Positions 18,468 to 28,029 are shown, counted from the stretch's first letter. The stretch is 64,000 bases of DNA from JAFAXA01 sp963777325 (GCA_963777325.1 CAVZQE010000022.1:558001-622000); one strand, 5' to 3'. Notes: a model not told the origin generated them from the letters alone. Numbers and translations: made by a program.

Positions 18468-19351
18468 GAGGATGAGCGAAGCCGCGCCATGGCGGCTCGC
18501 CCTGACGCGGTTCGCGCGCTCGCCGCCGGCGACGGTCGCTTCCTGCATGCTGCTCCTCGTCGCCGCCGCCGCGCTGTTCGCGCCATGGCTCGCGCCGCAG
18601 AACCCCTACGACCTCCTGCAACTCGACATCATGGAGGGGCGGCTGCCTCCCGGCGCGCCCGCGAGCGGCGGCGGTGTCTACCGGCTCGGGACGGACGAGC
18701 AGGGGCGGGACATTCTCTCGGGCATCCTGTACGGCCTGCGCATCAGCCTCGGCGTCGGCGTCGGCTCGGCCCTGGCCGCGGGCGGCGCCGGCACGTCGCT
18801 CGGGCTGCTCGCCGGCTATCGCGGCGGCTGGACCGAGCGCGGACTCATGCGCCTCGTCGATCTGCAACTCTCGTTTCCGGCGATCCTGGTCGCCTTGATG
18901 ATGCTCGCCTTTCTCGGCCGAGGCATCGGCAACGTCGTGATCGCGCTCGTGCTGGTCGAGTGGGCGTATTACGCGCGCACGGCGCACACAGCGGCCGTGG
19001 TCGAGCGCGGGCGCGATTACATGCGGGCTGCCGAATGCCTGCTTCTGCCGTCCCGCCGCCTCCTGTTCCGGCACCTGCTGCCGAACTGCCTGTCGCCGCT
19101 GGTCGTCGTGGGCACGCAGCAGGTGGCGCGGGCGATCGCCTTGGAGGCGACGCTGAGCTTTCTCGGTTTGGGCGTGCCGGTCACCGAACCCTCGCTCGGC
19201 CGCCTGGTCGCGAATGGCTACGAGTATGTGTTCTCGGGGCAGTACCTGGATCAGCTTCTATCCGGGCCTCGCGCTGCTGGTCGCGATCGCCTCCATCAAC
19301 GTCGTCGGCGACCGCTTGCGCGAGATCCTCGACCCGCGCCTCGGCCCCTGA
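18460..19351 (+). CDS. Peptide ABC transporter permease, DppC type, frameshifted near the 3' end
   Basis: About 296 residues when one surplus base is removed. DppC features: N-terminal OppC_N-like helix (TVASCMLLLVAAAALFAPWL), YRLGTDEQGRDILSGILYG, EAA loop RAAECLLLPSRRLLFRHLLP, EATLSFLGLGVPVTEPSLGR. After FSGQY the frame breaks at CC 19245-19246; the next frame gives WISFYPGLALLVAIASINVV, then GDRLREILDPRLGP and a stop at 19351, the classic DppC ending. Without correction the frame runs on into the following glycosyltransferase, creating a false fusion. Length 892 is 3n+1. Confidence 0.88.
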
Positions 19352-19398
19352 CCCGGCCTCTTGCGGCCGCCGGTCCGTCCCGGCAGGGTCCGCACGTC

Positions 19399-20613
19399 AT
19401 GCCGGCCACCGCCCGTCTGAACCCGCTCCATCGCCTGTGGCGCGCTCTTCCCGGTCGCGAGCGCCGGGCGTGGCTCGCACGCGGCACGGCATTGCTAGCG
19501 CCCCGGCCCGCGCGGGCGCCGCTGCCGCCGGAAGGGGGGCTGATCGTCGCGGGCGAGCTGTCGCGGGCGTCCGGTCTGGGCGAGGTGGCGCGTTTGATGC
19601 TGGCGGGCGCGGCGCGGCTCGGGGTTCCGTGCTGGCCGGTGGATGTCGGCACGGCGGTCGATGCAAGGGTCTCGCCGCTTCCGGCCGGCATCCCGCCGGG
19701 CGCGCCGCTGCTGATCCATGTCAACGCGCCCTATCTCCCGCTCGCCCTTCTAAAGCTGCGGCGGCGGCTCCCTGGACGGCGGCGGGTGATCGGCTACTGG
19801 GCCTGGGAGCTGCCGGTCGCGCCGCCCGAGTGGCGCTCGGGCGTGCCGTTCGTGCATGAAGCGTGGGTGCTGTCGCGGTTCACGGCGGTCGCGGTCGAGA
19901 CGCTGCTGCCGGGACGGGTCAGGGTCGTGCCGCCGCCGCTCGCGGCCGCGCCGCCCGAACCCTCCCGGCTCGGCCGCGCGGATTTCGGCCTGCCGCAAGC
20001 GGCGGTGGTGGTGCTCGCCTCCTTCAGTCTGGCGTCCTCCTTCGCGCGCAAGAACCCGCTCGGCGCCATCGCCGCGTTCCGCGCGGCGTTCGGCGACCGG
20101 CAAGACCGGCTGCTCGTGCTGAAGGTCGGCAATCCGGCGGATTTCCCGCACGAGTTCGCGCTGGTCGAGCGAGCGGTTCGGGGGCACGCGAACATCCGGC
20201 TGGAGACGCGCACGCTGCCCGCCGCCGATAGCCACGCGCTGACGGCGGCGGCGGACATCGTGCTTTCGCTGCACCGGAGCGAGGGGTTCGGCCTCGTTCC
20301 GGCGGAAGCGATGCTGCTCGGCCGTCCGGTGATCGCGACCGGATGGTCCGGCAACATGGACTTCATGACGGCGGAGGCTGGCGTGCTCGTCGGCTACCGG
20401 CTGGTGCCCGCGTCCGATCCGCGCGCAGTGTTCGAAGCGCCGGGAGCGGTCTGGGCCGAGCCGGATTTGGGCGAGGCGGCGGCGGCGCTCCGACGGCTGG
20501 CCGACGATCCGGAGGCGCGGAGGAGGCTGGGCGCGGCGGCGCGGGGCGCGGCCACGCGGCGGCTCGGCCTCGATCCGCTGCGGGAGGGGCTAACGGCCCT
20601 CGGACTCGCGTGA
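19399..20613 (+). CDS. GT4-family glycosyltransferase
   Basis: 404 residues. A GT-B retaining glycosyltransferase. Visible: Gly-rich N-terminal region GLIVAGELSRASGLGEVARL, linker HEAWVLSRFTAVAVETLLPG, and the C-terminal donor-site E-x7-E motif SEGFGLVPAEAMLLGRPVIA followed by TGWSGNMDFM. The donor and acceptor sugars cannot be told from sequence. The frame is open into the upstream permease only because of that gene's frameshift; the ATG at 19399 begins the real gene. The stop overlaps the next gene's GTG (GTGA). Confidence 0.85.
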   Translation: MPATARLNPLHRLWRALPGRERRAWLARGTALLAPRPARAPLPPEGGLIVAGELSRASGLGEVARLMLAGAARLGVPCWPVDVGTAVDARVSPLPAGIPPGAPLLIHVNAPYLPLALLKLRRRLPGRRRVIGYWAWELPVAPPEWRSGVPFVHEAWVLSRFTAVAVETLLPGRVRVVPPPLAAAPPEPSRLGRADFGLPQAAVVVLASFSLASSFARKNPLGAIAAFRAAFGDRQDRLLVLKVGNPADFPHEFALVERAVRGHANIRLETRTLPAADSHALTAAADIVLSLHRSEGFGLVPAEAMLLGRPVIATGWSGNMDFMTAEAGVLVGYRLVPASDPRAVFEAPGAVWAEPDLGEAAAALRRLADDPEARRRLGAAARGAATRRLGLDPLREGLTALGLA

Positions 20614-21719
20614 GGGTGTTGGTCTGGCAGTGGGGCAGGCGCGGCGCCGGACCGCGCTTCGGCGCCGAACTGGCCGACAGCCTGCGGTCGGCGCCGGGCA
20701 GTTCGGTCGTGCTGTCGCTCTCCACTTCGGCCGAGATCATGACCGGGCCCGCGCCGCCCCGCTGCGAACTCCCGGTGCCGACCTACGCGGGTCTGGGCGA
20801 ATTCGCGCGCAGGCTGATCGGCGCGCCCCTCGCGGTCGGGCCGCTGGCGCGCCGACTTCGGCGTCTCGCGCCGGATCTCGCGATCTGCGCCATGCCCGGC
20901 CCGCTCGATCTGCTGATCGCGGCCGCTCTGCGGCGGGCGGACATTCCGATCGCGGTCGTGGTCCATGACGCGGACGCGCATCCGGGCGATGCGATGATGT
21001 TTCAGATGCGGCTGCAACGGGCGCTGGTGCTGCGCGCCGACGGCCTGATCGCGCTCACCTCCCATGTCGCCGAGCGGCTGCGGGCGCAGCGCCTGGCCGG
21101 CGTGCCGGGGGTCGCCCGCAAGCTGTTTCTCGCTTCCCTGCCGCCCTTCGTGTTCGGGCCGCCGCCGCCGCCGCCGCGCGCCCACGGCGGCTTGCTGCGG
21201 CTGCTCTCCTTCGGCCGCCTGCGTCCGTACAAGGGGATCGACCTGCTGGCCGACGCGCTCCGGCAATTCGCGCGCATGGACCAGATCGAACTGCGTGTGG
21301 TCGGCCAGGGACCGGAGAGCGCGGCGCTGGCGGCGCTCCGGGGGCTCCCGCACGTGACGGTCGAGAACCGCTGGGTGCCGGAGGCGGAGGTGGGCGCGCT
21401 GCTCGCCTGGGCGGACGCGCTGGTGCTGCCCTACCGCGAGGCAAGCCAGAGCGGGGTCGCCGCCGCGGCGCTCGCGGCCCGGCGCTGGGTCGTCTCGACG
21501 CGCGTGGGCGGACTTCCGGAGCAGCTCGGCGGTCAGGACGGGGTAATCCTCTGCGAACCGGACCCGGCGAGCCTCGCCGACGCACTCGGCCTGCTTCTCG
21601 ACCGGCCCCCCGTTCTGCCGAGCGGCGGCCAGCATGATCCGCGCCTTGCATGGCAGAATGTCACAGCGGGGTTGCTGCGCGAACTCAGGGACGCGTTTTT
21701 GGAGGAGGAACGGTCATGA
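20610..21719 (+). CDS. GT4-family glycosyltransferase
   Basis: 369 residues from GTG at 20610, which overlaps the previous stop. Rossmann start RVLVWQWGRRGAGPRFGAEL; middle VVVHDADAHPGDAMMFQMRL; donor-binding region LLRLLSFGRLRPYKGIDLLA (the GRLxxxKG motif of GT4) and ADALVLPYREASQSGVAAAA in place of the E-x7-E loop. Substrate unknown. Its stop overlaps the ROK kinase ATG. The two adjacent GT4 genes and sugar kinase suggest a surface polysaccharide or glycolipid job. Confidence 0.85.
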   Translation: MRVLVWQWGRRGAGPRFGAELADSLRSAPGSSVVLSLSTSAEIMTGPAPPRCELPVPTYAGLGEFARRLIGAPLAVGPLARRLRRLAPDLAICAMPGPLDLLIAAALRRADIPIAVVVHDADAHPGDAMMFQMRLQRALVLRADGLIALTSHVAERLRAQRLAGVPGVARKLFLASLPPFVFGPPPPPPRAHGGLLRLLSFGRLRPYKGIDLLADALRQFARMDQIELRVVGQGPESAALAALRGLPHVTVENRWVPEAEVGALLAWADALVLPYREASQSGVAAAALAARRWVVSTRVGGLPEQLGGQDGVILCEPDPASLADALGLLLDRPPVLPSGGQHDPRLAWQNVTAGLLRELRDAFLEEERS

Positions 21720-22606
21720 CGGATTATCGCATCGGGATCGATCTCGGGGGCACCAAAATCGAGCTTGCGGCGCTGGCGTCGGACGGGACGATCGCCTTCG
21801 AGCAGCGCATACCCATGCCGCGCGTCTATGCGGAGGCGATGGCGGCGCTCACCGGGCTGGTTTTGGAAGCGGAGTCGGCGCTGGGCGCACGCGGGACGGT
21901 CGGCATCGGCGTGCCGGGGCGGGTCGATCCCCGTACCGACCTCCTCCGCAGCTCGACCTGCCTCGACGGGCAGCGCTTCGGGCCGGACATCTCGGCGGCC
22001 CTCGGGCGCGAGGTGCGGGTTGCCAACGACGCCGGGTGCTTCGTGCTGAGCGAGGCGGTGGACGGGGCCGGAGCGGGGGCGCGCCTCGTGTTCGGGGCGA
22101 TCCTCGGCACCGGCTGCGGCGGCGGCGTCGTGATCGATGGCGGGCTGCTGCACGGCCGCAACGGCATCGCCGGGGAATGGGGCCACACGGGATTTCCGTT
22201 CATGCCGGGCGAGAAGGATGCCGACTATCCGTGCTGGTGCGGGCAGCGCGGGTGCAACGAGACGGTGCTGGCCGGGCCGGCGCTGGCCCGCACATGCGAC
22301 GGGCCGGGGGCGCGGGACGCGCGCTCCATTCCGGCCCGCGCCACGGCCGGCGACCCGGCGGCGGTCGCCGCGCTCGCGACCCACGCCGAGAGGCTGGCGC
22401 GCGCGCTGATGGGCGTCGTCAACCTGCTCGATCCGGACGTCATCGTGCTCGGCGGCGGGCTGTCGAACATGGACCACCTCTACGAGCGGGTGCCGGTGCT
22501 GATGGCGAAGCTCGCGCTGGTCCCATATTGGGAGACACCCCTGCTCCGCAGCGCTCATGGCGACAGTTCGGGCGTCCGGGGGGCCGCCTGGCTTTGGCCG
22601 CGCTGA
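21716..22606 (+). CDS. ROK-family sugar kinase
   Basis: 296 residues. ROK kinases phosphorylate fructose, glucose, ManNAc or GlcNAc with ATP. ATP-binding DxGGT motif is IGIDLGGTKIELAAL; a second phosphate motif is GAILGTGCGGGVVIDG; the ROK zinc site is GEWGHTGFPF plus CWCGQRGCNETVL. No helix-turn-helix, so an enzyme rather than a repressor. A strong GGAGGAGG precedes the ATG at 21716, which overlaps the upstream stop. Fructokinase-like by the CWCGQRGC variant, but the substrate is not certain. Confidence 0.9.
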   Translation: MTDYRIGIDLGGTKIELAALASDGTIAFEQRIPMPRVYAEAMAALTGLVLEAESALGARGTVGIGVPGRVDPRTDLLRSSTCLDGQRFGPDISAALGREVRVANDAGCFVLSEAVDGAGAGARLVFGAILGTGCGGGVVIDGGLLHGRNGIAGEWGHTGFPFMPGEKDADYPCWCGQRGCNETVLAGPALARTCDGPGARDARSIPARATAGDPAAVAALATHAERLARALMGVVNLLDPDVIVLGGGLSNMDHLYERVPVLMAKLALVPYWETPLLRSAHGDSSGVRGAAWLWPR

Positions 22607-22676
22607 AGGCGGTCGCTGCATCGGCACATCCAAAGCCTGTCCGCCGCGTTCTGCGGTGAAACGGAGATCACCATCC

Positions 22677-23510
22677 ATGAGCGACCAGGCTTTAGCCGCA
22701 CCGGTCCCCACAGCCTTGACCGATGTCTCTCTCGCCGAGGCGGACCGGCTGGCTCTGCGGGGCGCCATCGAGCGGCTCCGCCGTAGCCGGGGGGTCGTCG
22801 TGCGTGCGGCCGATCTGCTCGCGGGCATGCTGGGTCCGGCGGCGGCGCTCGGATTGCGCCAGCTGCGCGTGCCGTCCGCCCTGGTCGGCAAGCTGCAGAA
22901 ACTGTCCGAAGCGGCGCTGCGCCGCGCCTTCGACGTTGCGGTGATCGGCGTCGGCGCGGGCTCCCGCAGCGGCCGTCTGCTGCGGTTCTCCGACCGGAGG
23001 GGAAAACTGCTTGTGGCGGCGTCCGGAGCCGTCAGCGGCCTGGCCGGGCTGGCCGGCTTCCTGCCGGACGTCACCCTGAACACGCTCCTGATCATGCGGC
23101 GGATCGCGTCCATCGCCGTCGAGGAGGGCGAGGATCTGTCACGCGAGGATGCGCGGGCCGCCTGTCTCGAAGTGTTCGCATTCGATCAGCCGTCCTCGAG
23201 CGGCGGCGTCCTCGGCAGGACGGAGGAGACCGACCCCGAGTTGCGGTACTGGACGGCCCGCCTGGTGCTCCAGGGACGGCCGCTGATGTTCCTCTTGTCC
23301 GAGATCGCCTCGAGCTACGGCATCCGGATTTCGCAGAAACTGTCTCTCCAGGCGGCGCCGGTGGTGGGCGCGGCGGGTGCTGCCATCGTCAACAGCGTCT
23401 TCCTTGACCACTACCAGAGCCTCGCCCGGGCGCATTTCACCATCCGCCGCCTGGAACGTCGGTATGGGACGGAACAGGTGCGCGCCGCGTGGTCCGAAAT
23501 CGCGTCATAG
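22677..23510 (+). CDS. EcsC family protein
   Basis: 277 residues. The central region (LLVAASGAVSGLAGLAGFLP, then DVTLNTLLIMRRIASIAVEE) and the C-terminal AAPVVGAAGAAIVNSVFLDH with HFTIRRLERRYG match EcsC, a family with two hydrophobic stretches named after a Bacillus protein of the EcsAB locus. Its molecular function is unclear. The ATG follows CGGAG. A 142-base non-coding gap follows. The family assignment is good; the role is not known. Confidence 0.75.
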   Translation: MSDQALAAPVPTALTDVSLAEADRLALRGAIERLRRSRGVVVRAADLLAGMLGPAAALGLRQLRVPSALVGKLQKLSEAALRRAFDVAVIGVGAGSRSGRLLRFSDRRGKLLVAASGAVSGLAGLAGFLPDVTLNTLLIMRRIASIAVEEGEDLSREDARAACLEVFAFDQPSSSGGVLGRTEETDPELRYWTARLVLQGRPLMFLLSEIASSYGIRISQKLSLQAAPVVGAAGAAIVNSVFLDHYQSLARAHFTIRRLERRYGTEQVRAAWSEIAS

Positions 23511-23672
23511 AGCGGTTCGGGGCTGAAGCTCTCAAGAATGTGAGCGTGGGAGCACATTCCATCTAAAAGTGCGTCTTTATCCTGACCTAATACTCGGCTA
23601 GGTTGTGTTACCCGACGTCAGTTCATCCTGCGGGCGACCAGAACCGATTGTGTGTCATGGAAAACGCGATAC

Positions 23673-26039
23673 ATGCGGCTTCCGACCCGGCTGTTGCTGC
23701 TTGTCTGTCTGGCCCTCCTCCCCGTGGTCGGGGTGGCGCTGTACACGCAAGCGGAATTGCGGCAAGGGCGCAGGAGCGATCTGGTGGACCGCGCTCGCCA
23801 GCAGGCCGAGCTGTGGAACGGCACGCTCGGCCAGCTCGTCGAGGCAACCCACGACCTCGCTCTCGCGGCGATCCGCCTTCCAGACGTGCGCGAAACCTCG
23901 TCGGGCTGCGGGGAGCCGCTCGCCGACATCCATGCGGGTCTGCCGCGATATCGGTTCCTTGCCGTGCTGGACGCGAAGGGGCGGCTCCTTTGTTCCGCCG
24001 GCGAGGATCTCGCGGATCGGAACGGGGCCGGCGCGGCGTGGATTTCCGCCCGGCCGGACGGGGCGGAGTTCTGGACGGGAGACTATACCCGTGACGCTGG
24101 CAGGGGCGGATTCCTGCCGCTCCTGCTGAGCTACGAAACCGGCGGCGGAACCAGCCGCATCCTGGTGGCTGCGCTTGACCTGCGCTGGCTGTCCGACGAA
24201 CTGACGAGGCTCTTGCACTGTTGCGGGGGGCGAAGCGGACCCGACGCCGCGATGGTCGTCACCGACCGGCATGGCGTCGTGCTGTACCACTTCCCCGACC
24301 CCGGAAGCTGGATCGGCCGCACGATCGCGCAGGCTGGCTTGCCGCTCGTGAACGCCGCTTCGGCCGGTACGGCGGTCATCACTGGCCGCGACGGGCTGCA
24401 ACACATCGTCGGCTACGTGCCAACAACCCAGGAGCCGCTCGGCCTCTACGTCGCCAGCGGGTTTGATGCCCGGAATGCCACGGCCGATATCGACGCGGCC
24501 ATGTGGCGGGGCGGCTTCATGCTGGTGGCCGGCGCCGGCATCGCGTTGATGTTTGCCTGGATTCTGGGCCAGCGCTGGATCGCGCGCCCGACGCGGCTGC
24601 TGCTGCGAACGGCCGGACGCTGGCGGGAAGGCGATCTGGACGCGCGCGCGCCGGCCGGGAGCATGCGATCCGAGTTCGGCCAGCTTGCGACTTGCTTCAA
24701 CGACCTCGCGGCGGCCCTCAAGCGGCGCGAGGAAGAGCTGCTGCACCACGCGCAGTCGCTGGAAGAGCGGGTCGAGCGGCGAACGCGCGCGCTCTCCGAG
24801 ACCAACAATCGGCTGCAGGTCGAGATCGCGGAGCGCGAGCGCACGGAGGCCGCGTTGCACCGGGCGCAGAAGCTGCAGGCCGTCGGTCAGCTGGCCGGCG
24901 GCGTCGCGCACGAGTTCAACAACATGCTCGCGACCGTGCTCGGCAATCTGGAATTGCTGGAGCGGCGGGTGCCGACAGGCGATCCCCGGCTCAAGCCATG
25001 GATCGAGCGCGCGATCGCCGCCGTCCAGCGCGGCGGGCAGCTGACCTCCCGCCTGCTCGCCTTCTCACGCCGGCAGCGGCTCGCGACCGGTCCGATCGAC
25101 GTCAACGCACTCGCCGCCGATCTGGCGACGCTGGCCGTTTCGGCGCTCGGCCGCCGGGTCGACATCGTGACCTCCTTCGGGTCCGATCTGTGGCTCGCGA
25201 TGGCGGATCGCAGCCAGCTCGAAGCCTCGATCCTGAACCTCGCCTTCAATGCCCGCGACGCAATGCCGGAAGGCGGCATTCTGACCCTCTCCACGGCAAA
25301 CGAAACAGTCGCGCCCGGCAATCGCGACGACGTGGAGCCGGGCCAGTATGTGCGCGTGAGCGTTGCCGATACCGGCACGGGGATGTCGCCCGAGGTGCTC
25401 GCGCACGCGATCGACCCATTCTTCACGACGAAAGGGCCGGGGGCATCGGGGCTGGGGCTGAGCCAGGCCTATGGAATGGCCCGCCAATCCCGAGGCACGC
25501 TCCTGATCGGGAGCGATCCGGGAGTGGGCACGACCGTGTCGCTCCTGCTGCCGCGCGCGGTCTGGCACGCGCAGCCGGACGGCAGCCCGGCCGAGCCAAA
25601 CTCGGGCGACCTGTCGGGCTACTCGGTGCTGCTCGTGGATGACGACGCCGAAGTGCGGCAGGCAACGGCCGCGATGCTGGCCGATCTCGGTTGCGAAGTC
25701 GCCGACGTGCCCGGCGGCGCCGAGGCGCTTTCGCTGCTCGGCAACACCGAGCTGAGCTGCGACGTCGTGGTCGCCGACTATGCCATGCCGCAAATGAACG
25801 GGCTGGAACTTACCTCCGCGATCCGTGCGCGCGGCTGGACGGTGCCGATCATCCTCGCCACGGGCTACGCGGAGTTCTCGGACCCCGCCGGGAACGAAAT
25901 CATGCTGTCCGCGATCCTGCGCAAGCCGTTCACCTTGCGCCAGCTTCGTGAGGCGATCGTGCTGGCCTGCTCCCGCCTTCCCGACAGCGCGGCCGAGGCC
26001 GCGCCTTCTGGACAACCGGCGGACATCGGTCTTGAGTGA
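23673..26039 (+). CDS. Hybrid sensor histidine kinase with receiver domain
   Basis: 788 residues. N-terminal helix (RLLLLVCLALLPVVGVALYT), a periplasmic dCache-like sensor, a second helix near residue 285, HAMP and coiled coil (EERVERRTRALSETNNRLQV). The HisKA motif GGVAHEFNNMLATVLGNLEL has His413. HATPase boxes: NLAFNARDAMPEGG, DTGTGM, FFTTKGPGASGLGLSQAYG. The receiver domain ends the protein, with phospho-Asp702 in VVVADYAMPQMNGLEL and conserved Lys in ILRKPFT. The ATG at 23673 is used; a GTG at 23652 is an alternative start. No partner regulator gene is adjacent, so the target is unknown. Confidence 0.9.
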   Translation: MRLPTRLLLLVCLALLPVVGVALYTQAELRQGRRSDLVDRARQQAELWNGTLGQLVEATHDLALAAIRLPDVRETSSGCGEPLADIHAGLPRYRFLAVLDAKGRLLCSAGEDLADRNGAGAAWISARPDGAEFWTGDYTRDAGRGGFLPLLLSYETGGGTSRILVAALDLRWLSDELTRLLHCCGGRSGPDAAMVVTDRHGVVLYHFPDPGSWIGRTIAQAGLPLVNAASAGTAVITGRDGLQHIVGYVPTTQEPLGLYVASGFDARNATADIDAAMWRGGFMLVAGAGIALMFAWILGQRWIARPTRLLLRTAGRWREGDLDARAPAGSMRSEFGQLATCFNDLAAALKRREEELLHHAQSLEERVERRTRALSETNNRLQVEIAERERTEAALHRAQKLQAVGQLAGGVAHEFNNMLATVLGNLELLERRVPTGDPRLKPWIERAIAAVQRGGQLTSRLLAFSRRQRLATGPIDVNALAADLATLAVSALGRRVDIVTSFGSDLWLAMADRSQLEASILNLAFNARDAMPEGGILTLSTANETVAPGNRDDVEPGQYVRVSVADTGTGMSPEVLAHAIDPFFTTKGPGASGLGLSQAYGMARQSRGTLLIGSDPGVGTTVSLLLPRAVWHAQPDGSPAEPNSGDLSGYSVLLVDDDAEVRQATAAMLADLGCEVADVPGGAEALSLLGNTELSCDVVVADYAMPQMNGLELTSAIRARGWTVPIILATGYAEFSDPAGNEIMLSAILRKPFTLRQLREAIVLACSRLPDSAAEAAPSGQPADIGLE

Positions 26040-26065
26040 GGCCCGCGCTCAGGGAGCCTCGTGGC

Positions 26066-26539
26066 ATGGCGGATCAGGGGTCGAGACGGCGGAGCGGCGG
26101 CGGGTCCGCGCGTCCGGCCGATCAGCCGAAAGCCGGACCGGACGACTATGTGAGCACAACCCGCGGGGTCTGCGTGACCGTGCGCTCCTACTTTCTCGCC
26201 GATCAATCGCAGCCCGAGGACGGGCACTTCGTCTGGGCCTATCGCGTGCGGATCGAAAACCAGGGGCGCCAGCCCGTGCAATTGCTGCGGCGAACCTGGC
26301 ATATCACCGATGCAAACGGGCGTATGCAGCATGTGCACGGGGCGGGCGTGGTCGGGGAGCAGCCGCTGCTCGAGCCCGGCGAGAGCTTTGAGTACACCTC
26401 CGGCACCCCGCTCGACACGCCGTCCGGATTCATGGTCGGCGCCTATCACATGATCGTGCCGTCCTCGGGCGAGGCGTTCGACGTGGCCATTCCCGCCTTC
26501 AGCCTCGACAGCCCGCATCAGGCGGGGCAGGTTCACTAG
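26066..26539 (+). CDS. apaG: ApaG protein
   Basis: 157 residues. The ApaG/F-box-associated beta-sandwich fold is clear: GVCVTVRSYFLADQSQPEDG, FVWAYRVRIENQGRQPVQLL, RRTWHITDANGRMQHVHGAG and the glycine motif VVGEQPLLEPGESFEYTSGT. The family is linked to diadenosine polyphosphate metabolism, but the role is poorly defined. About 30 extra, charged N-terminal residues precede the domain. The ATG at 26066 has GGAG upstream. It lies 26 bases after the kinase gene. Confidence 0.92.
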   Translation: MADQGSRRRSGGGSARPADQPKAGPDDYVSTTRGVCVTVRSYFLADQSQPEDGHFVWAYRVRIENQGRQPVQLLRRTWHITDANGRMQHVHGAGVVGEQPLLEPGESFEYTSGTPLDTPSGFMVGAYHMIVPSSGEAFDVAIPAFSLDSPHQAGQVH

Positions 26540-26599
26540 CGGCGCCGCACGACTGAGGGCGGGCGGAATGCTGCGAATCTTGCAGGATCAGAGACACGA

Positions 26600-27232
26600 A
26601 TGGATATGGCACTTCGCGAGCCGGGAGAGATGGTCGATCCCGGCCGCCCGACACGGCGGGAGGCGGAGGAGGCGGTCCGCACCCTTATTCGCTGGGCCTG
26701 CGACGATCCGGCGCGCGAGGGCCTGCTCGACACCCCCAAGCGCGTCACCCGCGCCTACGAGGAGTGGTTCGCGGGCTATGCCCTCGATCCCGTCGCCATG
26801 CTGGAACGGACCTTCGAGGAGACGGAGGGTTACGACGAGATCGTGCTCCTGCGGAACATTCGGCTGGAAAGCGTGTGCGAACACCACATGGCGCCGATCA
26901 TCGGACGCGCGCATGTCGCCTATCTGCCGCACCGTCGCGTGGTCGGCATCAGCAAGCTCGCGCGGCTGGTGGACGCTTATGCGAAGCGTCTGCAGATCCA
27001 GGAGAAGCTGACGGCTCAGATCGCCAACACGATCAGCGAGGTGCTGGAGCCGCGCGGAACGGCCGTCATCATCGAAGCCGCGCACCAGTGCATGACGACC
27101 CGCGGCGTGCATAAGTCGGGCGTCACGATGGTGACGAGCCGAATGCTGGGCGCCTTCCGCGACGATCCGAGCACCCGCCGGGAGCTTCTGTCGATGATCA
27201 GCTACAAGGGCTCGGTCACGCATGACGACTGA
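26600..27232 (+). CDS. folE: GTP cyclohydrolase I
   Basis: 210 residues. Converts GTP to 7,8-dihydroneopterin triphosphate, first step of folate synthesis. Zinc ligands: Cys93 and His96 in SVCEHHMAPIIG and Cys164 in AHQCMTTRGVHKSG. Other signatures: GLLDTPKRVTRAYEEWFAGY and VGISKLARLVDAYAKRLQIQ. Type IA (FolE1). It overlaps the next gene by 11 bases, so the Fe-S protein is probably translated from the same mRNA. Confidence 0.97.
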   Translation: MDMALREPGEMVDPGRPTRREAEEAVRTLIRWACDDPAREGLLDTPKRVTRAYEEWFAGYALDPVAMLERTFEETEGYDEIVLLRNIRLESVCEHHMAPIIGRAHVAYLPHRRVVGISKLARLVDAYAKRLQIQEKLTAQIANTISEVLEPRGTAVIIEAAHQCMTTRGVHKSGVTMVTSRMLGAFRDDPSTRRELLSMISYKGSVTHDD

Positions 27233-28025
27233 ACAGCGGTCCGCGATCGAGCCGCCGCCGGGCGCTTCGCCTCGGGTGGCGTTGTTCGTGACGTGCCTCG
27301 TCGATCTCTATCGCCCGAGCGTCGGTTTCGCGGCGATGCGCCTGCTAGAGGAGGCCGGGTGCCAGGTGGAGGTGCCGCGGTCCCAGGTCTGTTGTGGTCA
27401 GCCCGCGTACAATGCGGGTGACCGGGCGACGACGACGGCGCTCGCGCGGTCGTTCCTCGATGCCTTCCGGGGCTATGATTATGTGGTCGCGCCGTCCGGC
27501 TCCTGCGCCGGTATGCTGCGGACCCATATGCCGCATCTCTTCGAGGACGACCCGAACCTGCGCCCGCAAGCGGAGACGCTGGCGGCGCGCACGTTCGAGC
27601 TGGTCAGCTTCCTCACCGACGTCATGGGTCTAGATCACGTCGAAGCGCGCTGGTCCGGAGGCAGCGTGACATATCACGACAGTTGCGCGGGCTTGCGCGA
27701 ACTCGGAGTGCGCGAGCAGCCCCGCCGGCTGCTGCGCTCCATGGGCGCGACCATCACCGAACTACCCGATGCCGATGTATGCTGCGGCTTCGGCGGCACG
27801 TTCTGCGTCAAATACCCGGACATCTCGACCCGGATGGTCGCCGACAAGGCTCGCGCCGTTGGCGAGACCGGAGCGGGTCTGCTGCTCGCGGGCGACATGG
27901 GGTGCCTGTTGAACATGGCCGGACGCCTGACGCGCGAAGGCCGCCCGACGGAGGTGCGGCACGTGGCCGAGGTGCTGGCCGGCATGACCGGGGATGTGCC
28001 CGCGATCGGCATGCCGGAACGCTGA
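27222..28025 (+). CDS. CCG-domain Fe-S oxidoreductase subunit (LutA/YkgE-like)
   Basis: 267 residues with two CCG (cysteine-rich) domains that bind an unusual iron-sulfur cluster: QVCCGQPAYNAG with SGSCAGM, then YHDSCAGLRELG with DVCCGFGGTF. N-terminal ALFVTCLVDLYRPSVGFAAM is typical of LutA and YkgE, components of lactate utilisation complexes. The LutB and LutC partners are not in this window, so an association with lactate oxidation is uncertain. The gene overlaps folE by 11 bases and precedes mobB by four. Confidence 0.82.
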   Translation: MTTEQRSAIEPPPGASPRVALFVTCLVDLYRPSVGFAAMRLLEEAGCQVEVPRSQVCCGQPAYNAGDRATTTALARSFLDAFRGYDYVVAPSGSCAGMLRTHMPHLFEDDPNLRPQAETLAARTFELVSFLTDVMGLDHVEARWSGGSVTYHDSCAGLRELGVREQPRRLLRSMGATITELPDADVCCGFGGTFCVKYPDISTRMVADKARAVGETGAGLLLAGDMGCLLNMAGRLTREGRPTEVRHVAEVLAGMTGDVPAIGMPER

Positions 28026-28029
28026 GACG

